Shown here piece after piece: positions 23,069-34,514 of a DNA stretch of 64,000 nt. A program made the translations under genes and the position numbers. The stretch lies in the NCBI GenBank assembly GCA_030248295.1, contig JASANH010000652.1, positions 62,001 to 126,000 of the forward strand, read 5' to 3'. The notes beneath the pieces are model-generated. The model did not search any database. It saw only the letters and a list, made by a program, of their open reading frames with translations, and was not told the DNA's origin. How positions within the stretch are numbered: the first letter of the stretch is position 1; each line of letters starts with the position of its first letter. Source of the stretch: Mesodorylaimus sp. YZB2_4. Its lineage: Eukaryota; Nematoda; Enoplea; Dorylaimida; Dorylaimidae.

Positions 23069-26000
23069 ATGCCTTTATTGCGTAAAGAGCCGTTCGAAAA
23101 GGCTCCCATTCCACCAAATCTACAACCTGACGACGAAGTATTTTACGTCGCTTTGACTGGAGAGATATTCACTGATTACGAGTAAGTATTATTCATTCTC
23201 ATGTTCGTTTTGCGACGATGTTGCTTGCCCGTTTTAGTGAATTTTTCAAACGGACCATCTTACTGAACTCGTTAGTTTGGGCGTGTGGTGCCACTGGACG
23301 ATCTGGGCTAACTTACGAGGTATGGTTTTCCTGTGATGAGGGAACTGAAAAAAGAATTTGAATGGCCGGCGAATTCCTTAATGTTTTGTTTACTATTATA
23401 GGAAGCCTTGAACTCGGAACGTGCAGCTCAAGAATCGCTGGACGTATTTCCTGACAGTTTGGAACGGCCCTTGATGTTCCTCGTTTCCATGACTTGTCGT
23501 GGACGTATCGACGATCTAGTGTTCGATATTTGGAGCTTTTGTCGCGAACGGTATTTGATCAGCGAAATTGTAGAAGTCTGTTATAACGGGTCCAAGTAAG
23601 TCCTTGCGACATGACCTAATTCCAGTTCGAGATTTGGCCATTGACTAATATCATTTTTTAGATCCTTCGCGCAAGTATTGGCAGTAAAATACGTGGGTAG
23701 CGATAATTCCAAAACTGGTTCACGATCCACCGACTCTGCGAGTACGTCGGCGAATAAAGGAGGACTAAAAGTGGACGAGGAGGATCAGGAGGATCAAGAC
23801 GAGGTCTATGCAAGGTTCGTATTTCGCATGTTCACCAGTGACCGAAACTCATCTTTATTTGTTTCAGTGGCCGACGAAAGCCGAAAGCTGATTACCGGGC
23901 CCCACCAGCCTCCGATTACATGTACGTGGTAGCAATCTTACCAAAAAAGGGCTTGGACGATTTGGTCTCGTTGGATCCCGATTCGCCCGCTTTGGCATCT
24001 TGTCCAAAAGCCGAGCTATCGCCTCAAGAAATTCTGTAAGTATTTTATTATTTTTTATGAAAGCTTTTCGACAAGATTTTGATTTCAGACGAAGGCGCCA
24101 TTTATTTACGAAACAGAAATGTCGTATATTTGTAAAAAATGTTTGCGAACCTCTGAATGGATTTTGGATCGTGCGGGTAAATCTTTTGCGATTCAGTCGA
24201 AATTTTTGCTATTTTAATTTTCTTTTCTAGGAGTCCACTGCTCGCGAGTACAACGTGGATCGTATGGATTGGTGTCGAGATGTGTTCGGTGGTCCATTAC
24301 CAATATTTCGTCGTACACCAGCCAGTCGTCGAAGCGTTCTGGCAACGACGCGAGAAGAAGCTCAACCGAGTACAACTAGTGGTCGAAAACAACATTCGGA
24401 AGGATCGAGCACGAAATCGAAACGTGCACCATCGCCCGTTCACATTATGACGGAACAAGAATTAAAATTAAGGCAAGTCGTAGAAAAACAACAATTGGCA
24501 CTGGCTTCACTCATTGACGAGTGTAATCGATACAATATCGTCGGTGGTGGAAAGCGATTGACTTTGGATGATTTCCCGTTGGATAGCATCGATGTAGAAT
24601 TGAATGAACAAATCTTGGCCGAATTACGGGAACGAGCTAAGAGGGCAAAAGATGAGGTGAGGTTTCTCAAATTTAAAAAAAAGGTTTTCGAAGAAAGTTG
24701 CTTTTTTTAAGGAAAAAGAACGTAGTCGAGAAATAAAACGACGAGAAAAAGAAGCTTTGCTGGAATGGAGGAAACCACGCGATGATTTGCTGTGCGACGA
24801 TCATCAACCGTTGCCTGATTTGCCACGAATAAAATGTGCGTCATTCCTACCAATAGAATATTTCGGCGATGTATTGACTCTTTTGGAATTTTTGACTTCG
24901 TTTGGTGATGAAATTAATTTGAAAGAATATTTTCCGATTGCTTTCGATGGCGGTGTTCGAGTGACGCTGTCGATGTTATACGAAGCATTGAAAACGAAGG
25001 ATATGGATCGAGTCGAGAACGAAGATGGTGCCAATGTGAATGAAGGTGGAGGGGCGTCCACGCTGACCAAACTATTCAAGATGTTTTTGGATCAAGTATT
25101 TCGTCGATTGGCCGAAGAGGATGGTGACGAAGCTAATTTGGATAATCGTGAAGATTTGCAACATGAAAACTGCGATCTTGATCATCCGTATTATGGGACG
25201 GTGATCGAAGAGGCTACGAGGGCGTCTGAAAGCGTTCGAAATACGCACGGTAAGTGGGAGTGTACTGGAGGAAGTTTTGGGTGGATAAAAATATCTAAAT
25301 TTTAGGTATGAGTATTCGTCATTTGCCCGTGGATAGCGTTACGTTGACTGAATTGCTTCGTCTGCACCTGACGGCCAGTGGTTATTATCCTGGCACGAAT
25401 CCGGGTCGGTTTCGATATCAAAGTCGTGGTGGATATCGGGTAAGAATGTTAGTTGATTCAACGCAGCTGTGTATATAGCTGTTGTGTTGTAGTGCTGGGA
25501 TGATCCTGGAATGACGTTTCGAACGCGTAATCCAGAATTGATGGACAAACTTGGACGATGTACCGTGTTCGAGCTGGACGCAGGTAATGACTTGGTATGC
25601 GGGGATAAAGTTGCCGATTTGTCTGACTTTTTCATCGTTTTAGTGTCTCGCTTGAAGCTATTGACAGTTTTGATGAATCAGTTGTTGACTTTTTCAACCA
25701 TGCGATTCCCGTTGCAACAAAAAACGGAACGATTACAAGCTTTGCGTTACGAAATTCGTCAATTACAATTGAATGATCAGAAACACGATCGCGAAGCTTT
25801 GACGGCCAAGATTTGTAAGCAAGAAGCACGTGCGGCGGCTGTTTTAGAGCATGGACAATTGAACGATGATCAAAAATATGATCCGGAGAGGCCGTCAACG
25901 TTTGTACAGCGTCTTCGTAAGTATTTGCCAAAAGCGTTGCCGAAGAATGAGAACGGAGAGACGAATGGAGAAATCACGTGGGACTCGATCGATGAAGCGA

Positions 26001-29000
26001 ATCAAGAGAAAATCAAGACTGTAATGAAAGAGGTCGATTATGAAGGAGTAGCGTTGGAAGAAATCGATGACATACGAGAAGTGCAAAGGCAAATATTCTT
26101 CGGCGACGAACGTCGTTTGGTCGAAGAGATTTATCGTCTTCAAACGGCGTGCGGTATGGTTATTTTGGGTCGAGATCGGGCCTATAGAAAATATAATCTT
26201 CTGGCCAGCCTGGGCGCTGTTATTGTGGAACGTTTCGATCGTACGATTGGAGAATGCGCCGAAGAAGAAGGGACTGCGATCGATCGAGTGGCTGGATACG
26301 CCGCAATCAAGTCGGACCCACGAGCTATTCTGGCGACGAAGAGGCAATTGTTGGTTTGCACGGGTAATATGGAGACTTGTCCTGTGCACGATACGCATTG
26401 GACTCAGGACGAATGGTATTTGATCAATACGAGGGAAGCGTTCGATGAATTGACGGCCGCTTTGAATCGACGAGGATTTCGGGAATCAGAATTATTGGAA
26501 AATTTGGAATTTTTCCGTCCGTTCATTGAACGCGCCTTCTCCCAGTGTCCGGCCGACTTGCTTCTAGAACCATCGATGAACGATGATTCGAAACCAGAAT
26601 CGATTGAGCAAGTGCAAGCCTACTGCGAGGAGACGTTGAAGGAGGCTTTGTTGGATTGTGAAGAACGATTGGCGTCGGGCAGTTTTGGTGGTTTGAGGGT
26701 GAGTAGGGTTGATGAGATGAGTAGTGGCCGGGCATTTATGCGTTTGGTTTAGGGTCGAGTTCGAGAGCAATGGCGTCAAGCAATCGAAAAGAAAACGGTG
26801 GTGCAAGCACACCCGGAAGTGAGAGAAATGGAAGACAAATCGGCATTGAAAATCGACTTGGGTGGCGATGATGTTGGGCAGGAGAATGTAAAGGATTCGT
26901 TGGGTGACTCGGTGAAAATTCGAGCTTACGCGAAGCATTTGTTGGATTTGGTGTTGGCACTGCACACGAAAGCTTATCGGAAAGCTTTTGTGGAACCGCA
27001 TGGGCGATATGTGGAAGGGGAGTTCATCGAAACAGGTAAGGAGAGGATGGGTCGTGTGAGAGAGGCGTGGTCAGTCCGTATTTGTAGGCAGTGCCTGGGC
27101 TCGTCGCAGGTTCGACTCCCGGCGCCTGGGGCTGGTTTGGAAACCCTTGTTGAACTTGCGCCACATACACCACATTGGCTTATGTAGGGGCGCTCCAAGT
27201 GGAGACACACCGAGGGAGACAGCAATGTGGCTGGTCTACAAGAGGTCGGGAGGAAAAAGGTCTCATTCTTCTCGATGATCGGAGGCATTCAAATAATGTT
27301 TGATTTTCAGGTACCAATTCTTTGGAACTGTGGAAGACGGCATTGAGTTCAGCCACTTCGTACGCCCAGTTGCATCTTCACGTGGCAACCCTGGACAGTG
27401 CTATCGCTTGGAACAAGTCGACGAGTCAAATGAAGTGTCGTTTATGTAGACGAAAGGGCGATGTGCAAACATTTCTGGAATGCGATGTGTGCGAGCGTCT
27501 TTATCACAGCGCGTGTTTGAAGCCGCCAGCTACGACCATGCCAGACCCGGTTACCCGTCGTTGGAGTTGTCCCGATTGCGTGCCCAAAACTCTGCCGCAA
27601 CAACGAGTTGGAGGAGCGATGGGGAAGAAAGGGGAGGACGACGATTTGGATGGAATCGATGATGAGTGAGTAGAGGGCGGGTGTGGGTCAGGGATGGGGT
27701 CGATTATGTTGTAAGATAGCGGGAGGTGCCTGGAGTTGGCGAATTTACAGTAGGCACGGGGAATCTGCATAGAAATAAGACAAAAGCACGCTTGGCTGGG
27801 AATTACTGTCTGATTGATCATAGCCTGTAGCAGCTCTGCGCAATTCTAGGGATGTAAGAGGAAAGCTGGCATGGCTTATCTGTCTTTGCAGTTTCTTTAG
27901 AAGTGTCACTGCGTGGATTGCGCTGATCCCGACCTATAGCCGATCGTGAGCGCACTTGTATCGTTAGTGTAGGTGTCTACCGATACAAGTGCGGGAAGGG
28001 TAAAAGTGGGCTTGGTACAGTATATTCTGACACGCATGACACATCGTTCGAGATCTGATGACTGCCTTGCTACTATTTTAGGGAGGAAGAGTACTGCGAA
28101 GGATGCCAAAGCTCGTTGAAAGGGGCCAAGCGTCGTTTTGCGTGCAGCGTTTGTTCCGCTGTTTATCATCCATCCTGCGCCGTGCCGTCCGGATCGTCAA
28201 AGTGGACGAAAGCTGATATTAGTCGATGGAAATGCGAAAATTGTGTCAGCGAAGCTCCGACACCGGCTGGTGGTGATAGCGACAGTGTGGCGTCGTTGCC
28301 TCGAAATCGATTGGCTGTCTTCAACGATAGCGATGCCGGGTCAGAGGTTGGTCAGCATTCAGTTACGTTGGACTATCGCGATGTGTCAAAGCGCCTTTTG
28401 GCGACTGCAAGTGCTGTGACGAGCACAAGGACTGGTCGAGTGGTGAAAAGACCCAAGTCGTTCGAGGAGATGGAAGCGGATCCGTCAAAGTAGGCTTTGG
28501 ATTTTTTGGTGGTGTGGGAGGGGCTAGGACAACAGCAGAGGTCTTTGGTTTTACAGGGCGAGGTTAGGAGCAAGATTTCCCGCCAGTTTTTAAATTTCGA
28601 ACTTTTTGGAAAAAGATGGGTTTTCTTTTTCATAAATACATTTTAGAATGGCGTCTGCTGGAGATAATTAGCTTTCTCAGTGTATCATTATTTTGGGTAG
28701 TGGGTAGAATTCTGGGCAAGGGAACTGACTGTGAACCCAAAAGAGAAATGATAGAGGCGCTTCTCTGTTTACAGATCGCCCAAAAAGAAAATCAGCGTCA
28801 CCAACAATGGTAATCATTCTCCGTCTGTGGGCTCGCTGAAGACGTATCATTCCTTGGCGCCAAGTCCAGCCAAGATAACGACGGTTGCTCCTGTCATCAA
28901 AAATGACAACTGGCAAGCGACTGCCATGCAGCTGTTGCAAGCGTTATCATCGCACGAGGATGCTTGGCCATTCCAAAAACCAGTGACGAAGAAAATTGTA

Positions 29001-29799
29001 AGTGGCTGCTTACTTTTTTAAATTTTTGTGGGTTGAGCTCTGTGTCCCGCAGTTCCCCACGGGTCTTGCAACCCGGTTTGCCTGGCTAAGCAGCAGTCAT
29101 GATGATAAGCCAGGGAGTGAGAGAGCAGCTCTCATGGCAGGTTCCCTCCGTCCGTCTTTACTAGGAGCACCTCCGCACGAGGGCATGCACCTCCAGCACC
29201 AGCGTCTGAGGGTTAGCGAGGGCGATGAGGGGGCCTTTCCGACTGGTGTTCGGGAACCAGTTTCCTGATCCTCTACTCGACTGTGGGTGAGTTATCCAGG
29301 GTCTGGTGTGCAAGGCCAGCGACGGACTTACTAAATCACCGTTGAAGTGACTCTGATCGTGAGAGCAGAACAGAACAGAACTGGGGGTTGCTGGTCCAAG
29401 CGATGCGGGACCAAAGCCTTGACCAACTGATAAGCCACCGCGGCTCAGTTGATTACCTGCAGGAGTATTTTTCAGGCACCGGATTACTTTACTATCATCA
29501 AGAGGCCCATGGATTTGAGCAGTGTGCGGACGAAAGTGTACAAGAACGCGTATGGTGGTGTGAACGAGTTTGTGGCCGATTTGGAATTGATATTTGAGAA
29601 TTGTCGAACGTATAATGGTCCAGTGGCGCCCGTCTATCAGTGCGGGGTGAGGTTGGAGACGTTCATGAAACAACGGATGGCCGAAATGTTCCCGTCGGCA
29701 TCGGCAAAGAGGCAGAGCACGGAGAATGGGAATGCGGTGGATGGAATGAATGGCGATGCTGGCCATGACACAAGGAAGAGAAAGAAACGAGCTGTCTAG
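23069..29799 (+). CDS. BAZ1A: ACF1/BAZ1A, large subunit of ISWI remodelling complexes, 1544 aa
   Basis: Sixteen exons: 23069-23181, 23238-23319, 23402-23595, 23662-23814, 23868-24035, 24089-24176, 24231-24656, 24712-25249, 25306-25439, 25493-25583, 25644-26698, 26753-27035, 27311-27665, 28082-28489, 28775-28997, 29476-29799. In order: WAC domain (about residues 20-130; MPLLRKEPFEKAPIPPNL, VFYVALTGEIFTDYDEFF, RTILLNSLVWACGATG), DDT (about 440-500), WHIM/WAKZ region, PHD finger 1 (about 1147-1195; CRLCRRKGD, CDVCERLYHSACL), PHD finger 2 (about 1230-1280; CEGC, CSVCSAVYHPSCA) and a C-terminal bromodomain (about 1400-1500; YFTIIKRPMDLSSV, ENCRTYN with the acetyl-lysine Asn). The length is close to human BAZ1A (1556 aa); two PHD fingers recall fly Acf1. 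With ISWI it spaces nucleosomes in the nucleus. Confidence 0.95.
27056..27250 (+). mobile_element. tRNA-derived SINE in ACF1 intron 12
   Basis: The tRNA-like head has an exact box B (GCAGGTTCGACTCCCGGCG). Downstream, GCTCCAAGTGGAGACACACC matches the body of SINE subfamily 3. The intron is correspondingly long (275 nt). Confidence 0.65.
27666..28081. other. ACF1 intron 13, no feature seen
   Basis: A 416-nt intron in a gene whose other introns are mostly near 55 nt. A short imperfect inverted repeat around tgtatcg...cgatacaag lies near 27957-27990. No SINE head was recognised. Confidence 0.4.
29014..29444 (-). mobile_element. tRNA-derived SINE (subfamily 3) in ACF1 intron 15
   Basis: The minus strand starts GCCGCGGTGGCTTATCAGTT, carries the CGCTGGCCTTGCACACCAGA core, and ends with GAGCTCAACCCACAAAAATT and an A run. 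Same 3' end as the copies at 7485-7967 and 31415-31966. Confidence 0.8.
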
Positions 29800-30627
29800 A
29801 AGGGTCTTTTCATGTTGCATTGTGTCCGAGTACGGACTTCCGTTTGACGGAAGTGAGAGGTTTGTGGCACGTATTTGTGTATAGGCGTAACTATTTCATG
29901 GAGTTCGTAACTAAAAATTAATTTGGACGAGTTGTCCCAGTGGGATCTGATGAACGGTCGTTCTGTGCGGCCAGGATGTGGATTGGCTGAAGCGCGCATT
30001 TCTGTCTGAGAATCGTACACGGAGGCGTCAAAGTGTACGAGTAGATCTCAGGCTAGACAGCTGGCGCACGTTTGCTAAAATGCTCAGAAACCTGAATTTC
30101 GAAAGCGAAATACAAAACGTGCATTGTTCCAAAAGAGAATTACAGAAATTCGCATATCGTTGAACGAACGTAATAGAAACTGCGAACGCGTAGTGTGCAA
30201 ATTTCATAACATAAGCGTGTGAATTTCGAAAAAATTCTCCCTTTACCACCACTTTCTTGCTCATTGCCATTTGGACATTGGAGGACGGTCGACCACGGCC
30301 ACTGTCCACCCATCCTCGTGAGTCTACAAGCAAGTCCCCTTTTCCCGAATCTTTATTGAAATGCACAAAAAATTGAATTAAAAGCGCGAAATATGAAAAA
30401 TGTGCATTTTGATTTGACAAATTTTAGACCAGCAGAAAATTTGCACATAAAGCAATCAAGCTGATAAAAGTTGCGAGCACGACGGCCTAATCCTGACCTT
30501 CCGATGAGGGACTGCACTTTGAAAACGCTCGCAAATTGGTAAGTTCGAAAAATATTTTGAATTACGAACTTGGTTATTTTTAAAAAAATGGAATGTGCAA
30601 AAAAATTGAATATAAATTTTGGTCTGG
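29800..30627. other. Convergent intergenic region, ACF1 and RING gene B
   Basis: 3' flanks of two genes that face each other. A minus-strand AATAAA lies at 30352-30357, about 270 nt after the stop of the RING gene. No further gene seen. Confidence 0.45.
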
Positions 30628-32399
30628 TCATTTCTTCTTCATGACTTGTTCGGCCTTCGCCACAGAAATCTTAGCTGCTTGCAGAGTGCTGTTTTGGCGA
30701 CGACCATTTCCCATCGACGTTATTGGAGGACGCGCGAATGGGTGTCGAGGGATCGGTCGGCCACGACCGCCTTCATTCTCCTGATCTCCGCTGTTGATGC
30801 CCGTATTATTTCTCGAGACGGTGGTGGTTGCATATCTTCGGGTCGGCCCAATCATGGTAGTTGCTGGTCGTCGAAGAGCATGCACTGAGGGCGATGGTGG
30901 CGGTAGAGGAATTGCACGTTTTGGTTTTTGAGAACTAAATAAAATCCGGTTTAAAAAAAGGGATTTTTTAAGAGTGAAATTCTTACGCTTGAAAATCGCT
31001 GACTAATCTTCTCAAACGAATATTTTCCGCCCGCAAACCAATGTTGGCCGTCTTCAGGTCACGGTTGTGTTCTACGATCTTTTTTCGCTAAAAAAGAGGA
31101 GCGTTAGTAAGAGGAAGATGACTGAGTAAGAGGCAGTAAACTTGCTTCGTTCTTCATTTTTTCCAACTCTGTGCCGAATTCGGTCATCCGATCGCGCACT
31201 TCCTTGAATAAGGAATCTATTTCGGAATTCTGAAAGAAAAATCGGATCTGCTTGGAGCGGCAGAAGACCTTGATTAGAGATAAAAGAATTCGGAAAAGAC
31301 AAACTCACTCTTTGATCCATTTCGCTGATCAATACGTCCATTTTTTCCTCTAATTCGTCCGCCTGAAACAAAGTTCTGTCAAACCCGTAGTGGACGCACA
31401 CACTGCACAGTCCTGATGCTTTTTTAAAACCTTTTGTAAGTTGAACCCCGTGCCGTCCCAACCTCCCCACGAGAGTTCTAACCCGTGTTTTGCCTAAAGC
31501 CGACCATAAGCGAGGCTGCGTGGTGACCTGCTCTCACAGCAGCCTCCCTCTGTGTGTCTCCAAACGAGGGCATCCTGCGCTAGCACCAGTGTCCAAGGAC
31601 GATGCTGGGCGAGAGGAGGGACCTCCCCGACTGGTGTTAGAGGGGCAGTTTCCTGATTCTCTACTGGTTTGGCTTCCACCACTCCAGAGCCAGGGTCTGG
31701 TACACGATCGCCTAGACTTCATGTCCTATCCTACATCATTATGATTTGATCATGCTAACTTAGGACATGCCCTAGCTGATTGCGAAACCTCCCCCGGAGT
31801 GCAAAGGCCAGAGGCGGCACCTACTAGATTAGTAGCCGTCGAAGACGACCGGTTCTCTCTCTAAAAACTGCCCGCTAGAGCCGGAGTAGAACTGCGGCCT
31901 CCCAGTCAGGGTTGCTGGCCCGAGCTAGGCGGGACCAACGCTTCAGCTAAGTGACGATGAGCCATCCCAGGTTCCACAGGCCTAATGCTGCTGCTCTATA
32001 TTTTATGACCTCAACTTGCAGCCTGCCCCTGCAGCAAGGAAACGAAGGAGGGCGAGGATATTGCACTAGAACTTCAAAGAATCAGCAGGGTGCTAGCAGT
32101 CCAGTTTAGGGTAGGTTTGGTTATCTCTTACTGTAAAACAGCCCAACCAGCCACGATTCACCTACCTTTACGGCCAGTTCTTTGCATGGATCGGTGATGG
32201 GGCCATTATGGCCGAATTCGAAATGCAATTGGTCGATAACGTCTTCGGGCCCTCGAACTGGAAAACGGCAGGTTGAACACGTGGGCGATCGTTCCAACCA
32301 CCTCGTCAAGCACGCACGATGAAATGTGTGGCCACATCGAAGAGCTGCCACTTCCGATGGGAGAAAGAAATCGAGGCAAATTGCGCATCGAGCTTGCAT
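30628..32399 (-). CDS. RING-H2/coiled-coil protein, copy B (TRAIP-like N-terminus)
   Basis: Five exons, minus strand: 32399-32166, 31362-31309, 31229-31146, 31087-30987, 30934-30628, giving 259 aa. Exons 1, 3 and 4 have exactly the lengths of copy A (234, 84, 101 nt). Exon 2 has three extra codons and exon 5 twelve extra. The RING (CAICLDFFLPSEVAALRCGH) is intact with all eight ligands. The best-conserved stretch outside it is the coiled-coil DLKTANIGLRAENIRLRRLV. The tail keeps NNTGINSGD and EGGRGRP. Intron 3 begins with GC (gcaagt), as in copy A. I chose ATG 32399 because it matches copy A; the upstream in-frame codon at 32408 is TTG. Intron 1 hosts a SINE. Confidence 0.87.
31415..31966 (-). 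mobile_element. tRNA-derived SINE (subfamily 3) in intron 1 of RING gene B
   Basis: The minus strand has TGGTCCCGCCTAGCTCGGGC and GACTGGGAGGCCGCAGTTCT like the copy at 7485-7967. It continues with TACCAGACCCTGGCTCTGG and a 3' end of GGGACGGCACGGGGTTCAAC. The middle of the element is longer than in the other copies, so a second insertion or rearrangement is likely. Confidence 0.75.
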
Positions 32400-32957
32400 T
32401 GTTTTCAAATTGATCGCAATCTAATTAATTCTAGCAAATAGGACGAGGCCGATGTTGCAAAAACAGATCAAGTATCCGATGCGGGAGCAGACAAACTAAA
32501 TGGCGACCACGAAAGCCAAGTGCAAAAGAAGCCTGGAGGCCGGTCTTTTATACGAGTATCAGAAAAACCAGATTCCATAGATCCCTCCAAAAAAAACTGG
32601 ATACCTAGATTCGATTCGAGAACAGCCGAAAAATGTCTGCTCAGGGCGCCCGCCGTTGAGCCTGCGCATCAATACCCTGAATAATTTGGCAGCAAGTTCA
32701 AATTTGGCAAAACTCCTTTCGGAGCTACAGAATAGGAATCAGCATGAACTCTATGTTTTGCAAGCAGGGCCTAACTACGCGCATGGACTGATAGTGGGCC
32801 ATAGTTATCAGCAGCCAGTTATGACACTTTTGCAAAGTTAAGCTAATGCGCGCTGGTCCAACCCTGTATCGGGGTACTGTGATGGGGCCATGCCACGTGT
32901 ATATAGCCAGGCATTGTAACAAGGTTTTGAGTGCTAAGGGATACCTTAATTAGCAGT
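32400..32957. other. Upstream region of RING gene B, no gene seen
   Basis: Only short unsupported frames. Similarity to the upstream sequence of copy A stops about 20 nt before the ATG. Confidence 0.4.
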
Positions 32958-33055
32958 CATTTAGGCGGCAGTCGAGCCCTCCCCAGTAGGAGCCAACCTA
33001 GCGTGGGAGGCAGATGCTATGACCCACTAGGCCACGATGCGGTGCAGTATTAGAG
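32958..33055 (-). mobile_element. tRNA-derived SINE head (subfamily 4)
   Basis: The minus strand reads GCATCGTGGCCTAGTGGGTC, CTGCCTCCCACGCTAGG and GGAGGGCTCGACTGCCGCC, aligned with the head at 16233-16355. Confidence 0.65.
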
Positions 33056-33310
33056 GAAGCCACTTAGGCAGCTATCTAGGTGCTTTCTGGCATAGAACAT
33101 GGTAGGCGAATCGTTTATTGGAGATTTGGTTCTTTTCCACGGCCTCCTTACCCGAATGCAACCGGGTCCACACTGATCGTCGTATCCATTTGGATGTAGC
33201 ATACTCGTTTTACCTCGCCGTCGTTGCACTGCTCTCATAGATATACCATGATGACCAAACGAGGAGGTCGTCCATCTTTCCGCGAAACCTATTTCCGTCT
33301 TAGCACAATG

Positions 33311-33500
33311 AGTAGCTCAGGACTCGTTCCGGGTGTGATACCCGGTGACGGAGGTCGGTTTGCGAACCATAAACCCTGGCTGACATTGCAGGCCAGGCCG
33401 TCGGTACCGTCAAGGTAGTCCGAGTGGAGAGATAGAGGCCAAACGAGTATACAATCTCGGCTGTCGAACAAAACAGAGTTTACAGCCCACTCGTCATTTA
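33311..33500 (+). mobile_element. SINE (subfamily 1), 5'-truncated
   Basis: GGACTCGTTCCGGGTGTGAT at its start replaces box B of subfamily 1. It then follows that subfamily closely: GGTCGGTTTGCGAACCATAA, CCTGGCTGACATTGCAGGCC and CGGCTGTCGAACA, ending in CAGCCCACTCG. Confidence 0.75.
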
Positions 33501-33815
33501 AAACAATATAACATCCTCTTATTCGACATCACACCGAGCTAGGCTACCCAGTAAACAGACAGACGGAACCACAAAGTCGACCACTAAATCAATCGACCAA
33601 CAGAAAAATCAATTTATGCTCGGCTAATCACGATCGGTCGTCAATCAGAAGAGATACCTACCTAAGCTAAATAAAATATGTTTCGCAAGCACTCCCAAGC
33701 AACCACTATTCGCACCCAGGACTTTCTGTACGGTTCCCTATCTTGCTTTCACTCGTCCGGCATATCCAGACCCACTGGCGTGGCGCGAATGATTCGACCA
33801 CTGACTTCCAACGCT

Positions 33816-34035
33816 TCGACCAATTGCTAGGACCGGCATCCTGCTCGACAATACAGCTGCGTCCGATCGCTTCGATTCGCTGCGGCTTAGATGGCTCGGT
33901 AGATTCATGCGATGGAGTGGACCATTTCCACGGTCACGATAAGTATGCGACCAATTGGTGGGACCAGTATCTTGCGCAACAATACAGCTGCGTCCTAGCC
34001 TCGATTCTAGCGCGATTCGGCACAGATGGCTCCAT
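33816..34035 (+). repeat. Tandem duplication, period about 132 bp
   Basis: gaccaattg-t-ggacc, caatacagctgcgtcc, cgcgattcg-like and agatggctc blocks at 33816-33900 recur at 33948-34030 in the same order. Confidence 0.75.
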
Positions 34036-34514
34036 ATTGGTGACTTTGCTGAAAGTAGCTTCCGAAAACACTTAGCTCAACAGAAAACTTGGCGCAGTCG
34101 GCAGGCGAGGCACATTTTCATTCCTGCGAGTCAGAACTGTCGAATGCAGGTTCTCCTCGAGTTCGACATCGTTAGCGGCATTCTGCAACAAAAGTTTTCC
34201 ATAAAACTAATGACAAGCACGCCTGTATAATTACTCTTCCGTAATAGCTTAGCCTCATCTTGCAATAAATTTTGAAAACGGAAATCGGCCGAGAAAATTT
34301 CCAGAAACTGAACTTTACGAGTCGAAACATCAGGGATCCAATCGAAGCATAGGATCTATGACCTAGACTACATCAGGATGTGAAGTGTAAAGTCACCGCA
34401 CATGAGTGCTCTGATCAGAATGCTCCCCAAATCAGTGTCTGCTCATCCGTCGTGCGCGGTCAGACTTGTGCTTCCTTGGAAATCGTTGGATCGAATCAGT
34501 TGATTGCAGTCGAA
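34036..34514. other. Upstream region of the OATP gene
   Basis: An open frame in phase with the OATP start extends back to 34380 but contains no upstream ATG, so it is treated as leader. No TATA box seen. Confidence 0.4.

Noticed and set aside
26067-26423. Alternative frames inside the large ACF1 exon
   Set aside because: The main frame aligns with ACF1 across the whole exon; these are out-of-frame shadows.
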